64,000 nt of DNA. Origin: DASXIF01 sp036498145. GTDB lineage: Bacteria > Actinomycetota > Actinomycetes > Mycobacteriales > Jatrophihabitantaceae. Position 1 is the first letter of the stretch. Every line of letters starts with the position of its first letter. Below the pieces are notes generated by a model. That model was not told the DNA's origin and made no database searches. It worked only from the letters and a program-made list of their open reading frames with translations. The stretch covers positions 620,001-684,000 of the forward strand of contig CAVPSV010000002.1 in assembly GCA_963708625.1 (NCBI GenBank), read 5' to 3'. Both the position numbers and the translations under genes were made by a program. Below are positions 8,865-17,866 of this stretch, piece by piece.

Positions 8865-10358
8865 GTGGCACCACGCAAACCACCTCTGGCACGGACCCGG
8901 CCCGTGGCGGTGGTGGTGGCTGCGGTGGCCTGCCTGCTCCTGGCTGCCTGCGGCTCGGCCGTGCCCCCGTCGCAATGGGCCAACGCGCAACGTGCCCTCA
9001 ACGGGACCAACGGCGGCAACGGCAATAACAGCACGACCGGCACGTCCAATGTCAGCGGCAACTCGGCGAACGGCACCGGCCTCACCGGTGGCACCGGCGG
9101 TTCGAACGGGACGGGTGGTACCGGCGGCAGCAGCGGCACAGGTGGTACGGGCGGCACCAATGGCACGTCCGGCACCACCGGTGGTAGCAGCGGCGGCAAC
9201 GCCGCGGCCGGGATCACCGTCGGCAGCTGCGCCGGGTTCAAGAACAGCACCGGCATCACCAACACGACGATCAACATCGCCAACGCCGCGGACGTGAGCG
9301 GTCCGGTGTCGGGGCTGTTTGCCGGTGTCCAGCAGGCCATGAAGGCCTTCGTGGCCTACTTCAACTCCTCCTCCAGCATCTGCGGCCGCAAGCTCACCCT
9401 GGAATCGCTGGACAGCCAGACCAGCTCGAGCGGAGATCAGCAAGCGGCCACGACCGCGTGCGGCAACGCGTTCGCGATGGTCGGCTCGATGGGCGCATTC
9501 GATGCCGGCGGCGCGAGCACCGTGACCAATTGCGGCATCCCCGATCTGCGCACCGCATCGACGGAGCCGCAACGTGCCGCCTCGCCCGTCGTATACGGCG
9601 CACAATCGCTCAACCCGGTGGACGAGCCGGACGCACCGGCCGACTACTACAAGTCGGTGCTCGGCAGCAAGATCCAGAAGGCCGCGTTCCTCTACCTCGA
9701 TGCGGGCGCCTCCTCGGAGAACGCGCAACTGGAGATCAAGGGCTGGACCGCCCGTGGCTTCCACTTCGTCTACACCTCAGGGATCGCCGTTACCGCCTTG
9801 AACTACGCGACCTTCGTCTCCAAGATGCAGGCGGCCGGCGTGGAGTACGTCCAGTTCGTCGGGGCGTACCAGTACGCGGTCCGGCTGGCGCAGGCGATGC
9901 AGCAGCAGAATTTCAAGCCGTACTTCGTCCTCGACCCGGTCGCGTATGACCCCGGCTACGTGCAGTCCGGCGGCTCCGCGGTGCAGGGCACGCACATCTG
10001 GATCAACAGCCGGCTGTTCTCCGAGTCGGGCAGCATCCCGGAGATGCAGGCCTACCTCAACTGGCTGCACCGGGTGGCCCCAAGCGCCCAGCCGAACTAC
10101 TTCGGCCTATTCGCCTGGTCGGCCGGCCGCCTGTTCACCCAGAAGGCGCTCGAACTCGGCGGCAAACTCACCAGGAAGTCACTGCTGGCTGCGCTATCGA
10201 CGGTCGACAATTGGACCGGTCTCGGCATGTTCGGCCCCCAGCACGTCGGCGCGAGGGTGACCGGCGGCTGCTATGGCTTCATCACACTCAAGGGCAGCAA
10301 CTGGGTGCGAGAGGGGCCGTCGCCGTTCAGCTGCGAAGGCACCGTGAAGGTCGGGTAG
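8865..10358 (+). CDS. Liv-type ABC transporter substrate-binding lipoprotein
   Basis: Periplasmic-binding protein (type 1, branched-chain-amino-acid-like) of 497 residues. A signal peptide ends in the lipobox LLLAACGS (Cys about residue 28), so it is a membrane-anchored lipoprotein. Residues from about 42 to 110 are a low-complexity linker built of Gly, Thr, Asn and Ser. The binding domain begins at about 125 (TTINIANAADVSGPVSGLFAG). GTG 8865 follows AAGGAG. The ligand is not readable from sequence, but the location between hsd4A and a KstR-controlled gene set suggests a sterol, bile acid or side-chain-shortened metabolite instead of an amino acid. Confidence 0.85.
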   Translation: MAPRKPPLARTRPVAVVVAAVACLLLAACGSAVPPSQWANAQRALNGTNGGNGNNSTTGTSNVSGNSANGTGLTGGTGGSNGTGGTGGSSGTGGTGGTNGTSGTTGGSSGGNAAAGITVGSCAGFKNSTGITNTTINIANAADVSGPVSGLFAGVQQAMKAFVAYFNSSSSICGRKLTLESLDSQTSSSGDQQAATTACGNAFAMVGSMGAFDAGGASTVTNCGIPDLRTASTEPQRAASPVVYGAQSLNPVDEPDAPADYYKSVLGSKIQKAAFLYLDAGASSENAQLEIKGWTARGFHFVYTSGIAVTALNYATFVSKMQAAGVEYVQFVGAYQYAVRLAQAMQQQNFKPYFVLDPVAYDPGYVQSGGSAVQGTHIWINSRLFSESGSIPEMQAYLNWLHRVAPSAQPNYFGLFAWSAGRLFTQKALELGGKLTRKSLLAALSTVDNWTGLGMFGPQHVGARVTGGCYGFITLKGSNWVREGPSPFSCEGTVKVG

Positions 10359-10365
10359 CGCAACC

Positions 10366-12350
10366 GTGAACGAGTGGCTGTCCTTCACCTTCGCCGGGCT
10401 GTTCACCGGCGCCGCGTACGCCATTGCCGCATCGGGCCTGGTGCTGACCTACACCACCACCCGCGTGTTCAATCTCGGCCACGGCGCCATCGGCATGGTG
10501 ATGGCGTTCCTGTACTGGCAGCTGACCGTGCCGGACCACATGAACCGGCTCGGCGCGGCGCTGCTGGTCATCCTGGTGATCGCACCCATCCTCGGCGTGA
10601 TCCTGGAACGGGTGATGATGCGCGGGCTCGGCGACGCTCCGGTGAGCGTGAGCCTGGTGGTCACGATCGGGTTGTTGGTGCTACTGATCGGCGTCGCACA
10701 GCAGATCTGGCCGGCCGACCAAGAACCGCTCTCCGGTGGAGACGTTCTGGGGCCTGAACGCGATCACCATCGGCACGTTCCGGCTGAGCTACCACTACAT
10801 CCTCACCATGGTGCTCTCGATCGTCGTCGCCGCTGCGCTGTACATCCTGCTCAACCGCACCCGCGTCGGCACCGCCATGCGCGCCGCGGTGGACAACAAG
10901 GAGCTGCTGCAGCTCTTCGGTGCCAACGCGGGGCGCGTCTCCACCGCAAGCTGGGCGATCGGCTCCTCACTCGCGTCGTTGGCCGGCGTGCTGCTCGTCT
11001 CCTACGTCGGGCTGGACTACTACCAGCTCACCTTCCTGGTGATCAACGCCTTTGCCGCGGCCATGCTGGGGCGGCTGCAAAGCCTGCCGCTGACCTTCAC
11101 CGGCGCGATCCTGCTCGGCCTCGGCCAGGAGTACCTGGCCGGCTACCTGCCCTCGTCGAACCTGCTCAACGGCCTCAAGGACGCCATGCCGGCGTTCCTG
11201 CTGTTCGCCGTGGTGGTGTTCATGCCGCAGGTACGGCTGCGGGTCGGTCAGATCAAGGGCATCCTGTCCGCGCCGGTGCCGTCGAACACGCGCGCCGTCG
11301 GTGTCGGCATCGCGCTGGTCATCGCCACCCTTGTCGTGGCGCCGACGCTGAACGACACGAACGTGCTTCGCGGCGGAATCTGGATCGCGTACTCGATCGT
11401 GATGCTGTCGCTGGTGCTGCTGTCCGGGTACGGCGGCCACGTCTCGCTGGCCCAGGTCGGCTTCATGGGTATCGGCGCGGCGGTCGTGTCCAAGCTGAAC
11501 ACCACCTCGCCGCTGGCCGTAATCGCCGCCGTGCTGATCGCCGCGGCGGTCGGAGCTCTGGTCGCGCTGCCGGTGCTGCGGCTGACCGGTCTGTACCTGG
11601 CGCTGGCCACGCTCGCCTTCGCCTTCATCCTGGACAAGGTCATCTTCCAGGCGAACTTCATGTTCGGCTTCAACGGCAGCCTCAACGCCAAGCGCATGTC
11701 GCTGTTCGGCTACGACTTCAAGAGCTCGTCGTCCTACTTCATCCTGATGACGATCGTCTTCGTACTCGTGGCGATCGGATTGCTCGCGTTGCGCCGCGGT
11801 CCCATCGGCCGCCTGCTGGTGGCGATGCGCGACAGCCCGGCGGCGTGCGGAACGTTGGGCCTGAACCAGCGGTGGTTCCGCGTCGCACTCTTCGCGGTGT
11901 CCGCGGGCATCGCCGGGCTCGGCGGCGCATTGCTGGCCGGCCTGCGCGAGACCGATTCGGCGCTGGACTTCCAGACGTTCCAGGGTCTGCTGCTGCTGTT
12001 GCTCGCGGTCGTCTGCGGCGTCACGTCCATCTCCGGCGCGTACCTCGGCGGCCTGCTGCTGATGTTGCTGCCGGTGTTGCAGTCGCAGTGGAAGAGCATC
12101 GCCGGCGTCGAGTTCCTCGTCATCGGCGTCGGGGCGGTGAGCTTGGGCCGTGACCCCAACGGCATCGCGAACCACCTGTTCAGCCTGGGCCGATGGCTCG
12201 GCGGGTGCGGTGCCGCTGCCGGCTCGGCTGCGCCGCGACGGGGCACCGGTCACCGCGTCCTATCCGAGCGCCGCCGACACCGAGGGTGACTACGACCTCG
12301 ACGACTACGGTGCGGAGCAGGAACAGGTGGTCGGCCATGGCGTTGCTTGA
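10366..12350 (+). pseudogene. Fused LivH-LivM ABC permease, frame interrupted twice
   Basis: Two permease domains of the branched-chain-amino-acid type in one polypeptide of about 660 residues. The LivH half (FTGAAYAIAASGLVLTYTTT, NLGHGAIGMV) starts at GTG 10366; the LivM half contains LSGYGGHVSLAQVGFMGIGA and a VAMRDSPAACGTLG coupling segment. The frame shifts by one base near 10735-10736 (restoring PLSVETFWGLNAI) and again at the GGG 12203-12205 (restoring GGAVPLPARLRRDG and an acidic tail ending GHGVA). With one base removed at each point the total is divisible by three and the end overlaps the next gene's ATG. Fused LivHM permeases are known in actinobacteria. The shifts may be sequence errors. 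Confidence 0.75.
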
Positions 12351-13281
12351 GGTCCAGGGCGTCACCGTCCAATTCGGCGGGGTCACCGCGGTCAACGACG
12401 CCTCGCTGTCCGTCGACAGCGGCGCAGTCACCGGGCTTATCGGCCCGAACGGCGCCGGCAAAACCACGTTGTTCAACGTGATCAGCGGGCTGCAGCCACC
12501 GACCAAAGGCCGGGTCCGCTTCCGCAATCTCGACATCAGCAAGTCCTCGGTGAACGCGCGCGCTCGCCTCGGCATGGGCCGCACATTCCAGCGTCTGGAG
12601 GCGTTCGGGTCGCTTTCGGTGCGCGACAACGTGCAGGTCGCCCGGGACATCCATGCCGGTGTCGGCTCGTGGTTCCGCTTCCGCCGAGACCGCATGGTGG
12701 ACGAACTGATCGAACGTGTCGGTCTGACCGAATACGCCAACCAGCGAGCGGACTCGGTGCCGACCGGGGTGGCGCGACTGCTGGAGATTGCGCGCGCACT
12801 GGCGATCGAACCGCGGCTGCTGCTGCTCGACGAGCCGTCCTCGGGCTTGGACGAGACCGAGACGGAGGAGTTCGGTCAGCTGCTGCGCTCGCTCGCCGAC
12901 GACGGCCGTGCGGTGCTGATGGTCGAGCACGACATGGACCTGGTGATGAACGTCTGCGACTACATCCACGTGCTGGAGTTCGGTCGCATGATCGCCGCCG
13001 GTACCCCTGCCGAGATCCGGTCCGACCGTGGCGTGCAGGCGGCCTACCTGGGCTTCGTCGACGACAGTGCGGCCGCGGCCAGTACCACCGCCGCACTGAA
13101 CGCGGCCGCTGGTGCGGACAGGCTCCACGCCGGGTTCGGCACCGGCTTCGACGAGGTGTTCGAGGCGGGCTCGGAACCGAGCGCGGAGGACACCGCGGTA
13201 CTGCCGCTGCTCTCCACTGATGCCGCGTCCGACGCGGAGACGACGATGGAGTTGCCCACGGTGCAGACGGAGACCCGATGA
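12337..13281 (+). CDS. Liv-type ABC transporter ATPase (LivG-like)
   Basis: ABC ATPase of 314 residues with Walker A GPNGAGKTT, Walker B LLLLDEPSSGLD and the H-loop histidine in MVEHDMD. The signature motif is unusual: VPTGVARLLEIARAL stands where LSGGQ is expected; degenerate signatures are known in actinobacterial LivG-like proteins. The LivG-specific insertion between Walker A and the signature (GRTFQRLEAFGSLSVRDNV) is present. From about residue 240 there is an acidic, alanine-rich C-terminal tail with no known function. The ATG overlaps the permease 3' end and the stop overlaps the next start (ATGA), so translation is coupled. Confidence 0.88.
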   Translation: MALLEVQGVTVQFGGVTAVNDASLSVDSGAVTGLIGPNGAGKTTLFNVISGLQPPTKGRVRFRNLDISKSSVNARARLGMGRTFQRLEAFGSLSVRDNVQVARDIHAGVGSWFRFRRDRMVDELIERVGLTEYANQRADSVPTGVARLLEIARALAIEPRLLLLDEPSSGLDETETEEFGQLLRSLADDGRAVLMVEHDMDLVMNVCDYIHVLEFGRMIAAGTPAEIRSDRGVQAAYLGFVDDSAAAASTTAALNAAAGADRLHAGFGTGFDEVFEAGSEPSAEDTAVLPLLSTDAASDAETTMELPTVQTETR

Positions 13282-14000
13282 GCGCGCGCGCCGAACGGGC
13301 GCCGATCCTCGAGCTGATCGACGTGCACGCGGCGTACGGTCGGATCGAGGTGTTGCGCGGGGTGGACCTCACCGTGCCGCGCGGCGCGGTGGTCGCGTTG
13401 CTGGGTGCGAACGGCGCCGGCAAGACCACCCTGTTGCGAGTGATCAGCGGACTGATGCAGCCGACCTCCGGCGACATCCACCTGGCCGGCGTGCACGTCT
13501 CGGGCGCAACTCCGGACGAGCTCACCCGCGCCGGGCTGTGCATGGTGCCGGAAGGCCGAGGGATCTTCCCCAATCTCACCGTCGAGGAGAACCTGTGGCT
13601 GGCCTCCTACGCAGGCCCGCAGGTCGAGCAGATCCTGACCGATGCCTACGCGCGATTCCCGCGGCTCAAGGAGCGACGCCGCCAGCTCGCCGGTAGCCTG
13701 TCCGGCGGCGAGCAGCAGATGCTCTCGCTGGCCCGGTCGCTGTCGTCCAATCCGGCACTGCTGCTACTGGATGAACTGTCCATGGGCCTGGCGCCACTGA
13801 TCGTCGAGAACCTGTACGACACGGTCGGCGAGATCGCACAACAGGGCGTTTCCATCCTGGTCGTGGAACAGTTCGCCAGTAGCGCGCTGCGCGTGGCCGA
13901 CTATGCCGCGGTCATGCACGGCGGCCGGATCATCGCCACCGGCGAGCCCGGCGAGATTCGGGACCAGTTGACTGATCTGTACTTCGGAGGAGCAGCGTGA
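13278..14000 (+). CDS. Liv-type ABC transporter ATPase (LivF-like)
   Basis: Second ABC ATPase, 240 residues, with Walker A GANGAGKTT, the canonical signature SLSGGEQQM, Walker B LLLLDELSMGLAP and LivF hallmarks (MVPEGRGIFPNLTVEENL). It should form a heterodimer with the LivG-like protein under the LivHM permease; the intact signature here and the degenerate one in the partner imply an asymmetric ATPase. It overlaps its neighbours on both sides by four bases. Confidence 0.9.
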   Translation: MSARAERAPILELIDVHAAYGRIEVLRGVDLTVPRGAVVALLGANGAGKTTLLRVISGLMQPTSGDIHLAGVHVSGATPDELTRAGLCMVPEGRGIFPNLTVEENLWLASYAGPQVEQILTDAYARFPRLKERRRQLAGSLSGGEQQMLSLARSLSSNPALLLLDELSMGLAPLIVENLYDTVGEIAQQGVSILVVEQFASSALRVADYAAVMHGGRIIATGEPGEIRDQLTDLYFGGAA

Positions 14001-15472
14001 AAGCTCGACATCGTTGGTTGGCGGCAGTCACTGCCGCCGGCCTCGCCACGCTGCTGTGGCCGGTACAGCCCGGCGCGTCCGCAGACACCACACTCGGCGG
14101 GTACCAGGGCAGTGCGACCGCTGCGGCTGTGCACGTCCAGATCTACGAGCAGGACATCCCGATTCCGGCGAGCCCGCAGGTCGAAGGCAGCGTGGGCTAC
14201 ACCAGTTCCACCGTGGAGACCGGGCCGACCTCGCGCGCACTGTCGAGCTACCTCTGGCCCGGCACTGTCCTCGGCGACGGCTTCAACCAGCTCGTGAAAG
14301 GCGCGAACTACCCGATCCAGGTCAACTCTCGGTACCCGGCCACCACGGACTCGCCGGCGAACAACACCATTCAGCTGACCGACGGTAACGGCATGACGAC
14401 ATCCACCGACGGCCTCAACAGCAAGGCGACGGTGACGTTCCTGGGCATCGCCGGTCCCGGTACCGAACTGGGCGGCGGGATCGGCACCGGTCTGGGCAAG
14501 CTCGGCGCCAAGAACCCGGCGAAGGCGCCGAAGACGGTCACTTTGCAGCCCCTGCCCGTATCGGCCTCGCTTGCGGCGTTGGTGACTGCTCAGAACATCA
14601 GCAGCACCAGCACGACCACGGTCGCGGACAAGACGATGACGTCCACGGCACACGCGACGGCCAGCGACATCAGCCTCCTCGGCGGCATCGTCAAGATCTC
14701 CGGCTTCACCGCGGACTCGTCGGTGGTCAGCGACGGCAGCAAGGCGACTGCCACTGGTGACGCCACCATCGGCTCGGTGTCCATCCTGGGCCTGAAGCTG
14801 CCGATCGACGCGAACGGCATCAATCTTGGCCTGCCCGCCCTGTCGGAGACGCTCACCAGCCTGCTCTCCACGCTGGGCATCGGCATCCAGGTCGTGCCCA
14901 CGGCGAAGACCGAGAACGGTGCGAGTGGCGAATTCCATTCGCAGGTACTCGTGCTCACCGTCGACACCAAGCCGTTGAAATCGATCATCAACAACGTGCT
15001 TTCGCCGATCTTCGCGAAGCTGCCCACGTTCGCGCGTACCCAGCTGCAGCCGGTGCTCGACCTCGGCCCGAAGATCGTGTTGACGGTGGGGGAGTCGGAC
15101 GCGACGGCGACCGCGTCGCCCGCCTTCAACTTCGGCGGCGGCGGTTCGACCGGCGGCTTCGGCGGCGGCACGGCCGGAACGCCAGGAACGCCGGGCACGC
15201 CGGGCAGCGCGAACCTGCCGAATACCGGCACCGGCCTGCCGAACACGGCTGGCGGTGCCCCCGGCGCCGCCAACGCCCCGATCGCGGTGCAGCAGACCGC
15301 GCTCGGACTGCCGCCGCTCGGCAGCGTGCCCCGCGCGCTGATATTGGGGGCGCTGGTAATCGCCGCCGCGGTCGGGTGGTTCTTCAGACGGGCCGCCGCA
15401 ACGGTGCTCGGCGGCGCCGGCAAGTGCGGGTTCGGGCTGGTCACCGGCGTACCGGACCTACGGAAGGGATGA
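13997..15472 (+). CDS. Secreted, C-terminally membrane-anchored protein of the transporter operon
   Basis: Protein of 491 residues that I cannot assign to a named family. It has a signal peptide (about 1-29, ending in GASA), a Thr/Ser/Ala-rich extracellular region with beta-rich periodicity, a Gly/Pro/Thr linker (about 375-425, containing GTPGTPGTPG and LPNTGTGLPNT), one transmembrane helix at about 447-467 and a short basic cytoplasmic end. The LPNTG-like sequence is followed by too long a segment to be an ordinary sortase signal. GTG 13997 overlaps the livF stop and the next gene overlaps its stop, so it is produced with the transporter. A role in capturing or passing hydrophobic substrate through the envelope is inference. 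Confidence 0.7.
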   Translation: MKARHRWLAAVTAAGLATLLWPVQPGASADTTLGGYQGSATAAAVHVQIYEQDIPIPASPQVEGSVGYTSSTVETGPTSRALSSYLWPGTVLGDGFNQLVKGANYPIQVNSRYPATTDSPANNTIQLTDGNGMTTSTDGLNSKATVTFLGIAGPGTELGGGIGTGLGKLGAKNPAKAPKTVTLQPLPVSASLAALVTAQNISSTSTTTVADKTMTSTAHATASDISLLGGIVKISGFTADSSVVSDGSKATATGDATIGSVSILGLKLPIDANGINLGLPALSETLTSLLSTLGIGIQVVPTAKTENGASGEFHSQVLVLTVDTKPLKSIINNVLSPIFAKLPTFARTQLQPVLDLGPKIVLTVGESDATATASPAFNFGGGGSTGGFGGGTAGTPGTPGTPGSANLPNTGTGLPNTAGGAPGAANAPIAVQQTALGLPPLGSVPRALILGALVIAAAVGWFFRRAAATVLGGAGKCGFGLVTGVPDLRKG

Positions 15473-16069
15473 CGATGACGGCGAGTGCAGAAGCCGGCCG
15501 GCCACCCGCGGCCAGTACCGGGTCCGCGGCCAAGCCGGCAGCGCCGAAACGTCCGAGCGCGGCGCGACGGATGATCGAATTCGGCAGTGGCGCTGCGCGA
15601 ACAGCGCCAGCGCATGGTCCAGTTGACGCTCTTCGCCGCCGGTGCGGTGTTGATGCCGTTCGGGCTGCTCGCGATCGGGCTGGGTTGGTACGGCACCGCG
15701 CACTCCAAGTACGACTACGACCAGCGCACGTACCTGATCTCCGGCGGCGTCATGGGCCTCGGCCTGGCCTTCGTCGGTGGCTTTCTCTACTTCGGCGCGT
15801 GGCTTGCCAAGATGGCCAACGACCAACGTGACGCGTCTCGCCAGCTCGCCGATTCGCTCGCGCAATTGGCGAGCAGCATCGATCGGCAAACAGCGCGCGC
15901 AGCCGGGGTGCCGGATATCGATGGCGCGCAGCTCGTCCTAGCCGGCGACGGCACCACCGTGCACCGGCGCGACTGCCCGCTCATCTCTCGCCGCGATGAC
16001 CTGCATCCGCTGACCGGCACCGAGACCGGGTTGCTCACCTGCCGAGTGTGTCGACCGGACACCGTCTGA
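15469..16069 (+). pseudogene. Two-helix membrane protein with a C-terminal cysteine motif, frame interrupted
   Basis: ATG 15469 overlaps the preceding stop (ATGA). The first frame encodes an Ala/Pro-rich lead ending RRMIEFGSG; the next frame continues LREQRQRMVQLTLFAAGAVL, two transmembrane helices, a helical segment and a C-terminal HRRDCPLISRR...LLTCRVCRP motif with three cysteines resembling a small metal site. Removing one base at about 15583-15595 joins them into 199 residues. Alternatively a separate 160-residue protein starts at GTG 15587. It ends the transporter polycistron. No function is known to me; an envelope helper for the transporter is only a suggestion. Confidence 0.55.
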
Positions 16070-16183
16070 TCGTCGGATCTCGCGCCGCGGTGACGGGCTG
16101 CTGGTCCTGAGCAAGCCGCGACGGCTCATCGACAAGTCATCGACTACTCATTGACCACCCATCGACCGCTGAACGGAAGGTAC

Positions 16184-16942
16184 ATGGCAGAACTCGACGG
16201 CAAGGTTGCGATCATCACCGGCGCGGCCCGCGGACAGGGAGCCGCCGCGGCGCGGCGCTTCGTCGAAGAGGGCGCGCGCGTGGTGATCGCGGACGTCAAC
16301 GACGAATCCGGCAAGGAACTCGCACAGGAACTCGGGTCGGCTGCGCTATACCGGCATCTCGACGTTGCGACTGAGGACGAGTGGAGTGCCGTGGTCGGTG
16401 AGGCAGTCGAGTCGCTCGGCGGCCTCGACGTGCTGGTGAACAACGCCGGTGTGCTGCACTTCAGCCAGCTGGTCGACACCACACTTGCCGACTACGAACG
16501 CGTCATCCGCATCAACCAGATCGGCTGCTTCCTCGGCATGCGCGCCGCGGCAAGGGCGATGGACCGGGGCGGCTCGATCGTGAACGTCTCGTCGGTGGAG
16601 GGCATCGCCGGAATGCCGCTCGTGGTTGCCTACACCGCGAGCAAGTTCGCCATACGCGGCATGACCAAGGTGGCGGCGCTGGAACTCGGGCCGCGCGGCA
16701 TCCGGGTCAACTCGGTGCATCCCGGCATGATCGACACGAAGATGGTGCAGGACGCGATCGGCGGCCACGAGGTGGACCTGACGCCGGTGACGAAGAAACT
16801 CGCACTGCGCCGCGTCGGCCGCGCCGAGGAGATCGCCGAGATGGTGCTGTTCCTAGCCAGCGATCGGTCCTCGTATTCGACCGGCTCGGAATTCATGGCT
16901 GACGGTGGCTCGACGGCCACCCACGCACTGAATATGAGCTGA
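16184..16942 (+). CDS. Short-chain dehydrogenase, 3-alpha/20-beta-HSD-like
   Basis: Classical SDR of 252 residues with TGAARGQG, NNAG, catalytic SSVEG serine and YTASK. The segments LGPRGIRVNSVHPGMIDT and SSYSTGSEFMADGG are close to Rv2002 of M. tuberculosis, an NADH-dependent 3-alpha,20-beta-hydroxysteroid dehydrogenase. ATG 16184 is used because GGAAGG precedes it; the longer frame from 16151 has no ribosome-binding site. Its place at the end of a KstR-type island supports a steroid substrate, though no KstR site lies in its 114-base upstream gap. Confidence 0.75.
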   Translation: MAELDGKVAIITGAARGQGAAAARRFVEEGARVVIADVNDESGKELAQELGSAALYRHLDVATEDEWSAVVGEAVESLGGLDVLVNNAGVLHFSQLVDTTLADYERVIRINQIGCFLGMRAAARAMDRGGSIVNVSSVEGIAGMPLVVAYTASKFAIRGMTKVAALELGPRGIRVNSVHPGMIDTKMVQDAIGGHEVDLTPVTKKLALRRVGRAEEIAEMVLFLASDRSSYSTGSEFMADGGSTATHALNMS

Positions 16943-16971
16943 CGCCACGCACAAAGGTCGCCGCGACGAGT

Positions 16972-17406
16972 TCACGGCAGGCGAGGTAACCCGCTGCCGT
17001 CCAACGGCCAGAACGGGTTGTGGGCGACCTCCCACAGGTGCCCGTCGGGGTCGGCGAAGTAGCCGTTGTAGCCGCCCCATTCCACCGCGCGCGCTGGCCG
17101 GGTGATGCGTGCGCCGCACGACGCCGCGTGCGACAGCGACTCGTCCACCTCAGCCGCCGAGGAGACGTTGATCGCCAGGCTGACGCCGCGGTATGCCGGC
17201 GCGGGCGCACCCGGGACACCGGCATCGTCGGCCAGCGATGTTGCACCCCACACGGCGAGGATGCCGCCAGCGGTACGGAAGAAACTCACTTCCCCCGGAA
17301 CGGACGCGGCAGAGCGCTCGAATCCGAGTTGTTCGTAGAAGCGCGTCGACGCTGCGACGTCGGCGACACCAAGCGTGATCAGGCTGACGGTTGCGGGCAC
17401 ACCCAT
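16972..17406 (-). CDS. Glyoxalase/bleomycin-resistance-family (VOC) protein
   Basis: Vicinal-oxygen-chelate fold protein of 144 residues: beta-alpha-beta-beta-beta units are seen in VSLITLGVADVAASTRFYEQLGF and again in the C-terminal half ending GGYNGYFADPDGHLWEVAHNP. The terminal glutamate of LWEV and the histidine are usual metal or substrate ligands. The ATG at 17406 is the family N-terminus; a much longer frame upstream is spurious. It converges with the SDR gene and diverges from pup. The substrate cannot be predicted. Confidence 0.8.
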   Translation of the reverse strand: MGVPATVSLITLGVADVAASTRFYEQLGFERSAASVPGEVSFFRTAGGILAVWGATSLADDAGVPGAPAPAYRGVSLAINVSSAAEVDESLSHAASCGARITRPARAVEWGGYNGYFADPDGHLWEVAHNPFWPLDGSGLPRLP

Positions 17407-17564
17407 ACGCCGGACCCTAGATCCGCGGCCTGACACCGGGCTGGAACGGCGGGCCGATACCGCGCCGTGGCCGAGGAGGTTCAGCCGCGCGCCTGGCCGG
17501 CGCTGACGGGCGAAGGGCATCGTGTCGGGATAGTGTGAAACTGTCACGAAAGGAGGGACCGCAG

Positions 17565-17777
17565 ATGCCGACCCATGAAAGCGGCCAGAACCGGCCGCAG
17601 CGCCAGACCGAGAAGACCGAGGACGTCGAGGCGAGCGTCGACACCAGTAGCGGTGTCGCCGAACGTCACGAAAAGCTGACCGAAGACGTCGACGCGATCC
17701 TCGACGAGATCGACGATGTGCTGGAAACCAATGCCGAAGACTTCGTGCGCGCGTTCGTGCAGAAGGGCGGCGAGTAG
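17565..17777 (+). CDS. pup: Prokaryotic ubiquitin-like protein Pup, Gly-Gly-Glu form
   Basis: Pup of 70 residues, start ATG 17565 preceded by AAAGGAGGG. The central helical region (VAERHEKLTEDVDAILDEID) and the C-terminus ending VQKGGE are diagnostic. The last residue is glutamate, so PafA can ligate it to lysines without prior deamidation by Dop; M. tuberculosis Pup ends in Gln and needs that step, whereas corynebacterial Pup ends in Glu. prcB follows after 89 bases. Neither dop nor mpa lies next to it in this window. Confidence 0.95.
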   Translation: MPTHESGQNRPQRQTEKTEDVEASVDTSSGVAERHEKLTEDVDAILDEIDDVLETNAEDFVRAFVQKGGE

Positions 17778-17866
17778 TCGCCGCACCGCCTACGCGCGGG
17801 AGTGGGTAGGGTCGCAGAGCAGGCACCCGAAGACCCGCACCGACGACCGCAAGGGGCAGTGACTCG

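Noticed and set aside
8980..9200. PE_PGRS-type gene
   Set aside because: The Gly-rich stretch is a linker inside a lipoprotein with a Liv-type binding domain, not a PE protein.
15225..15250. Sortase signal (LPNTG-like) in the surface protein
   Set aside because: The motif is about 75 residues before the membrane helix, with a long Pro/Ala linker between, so it does not have sortase-signal geometry.
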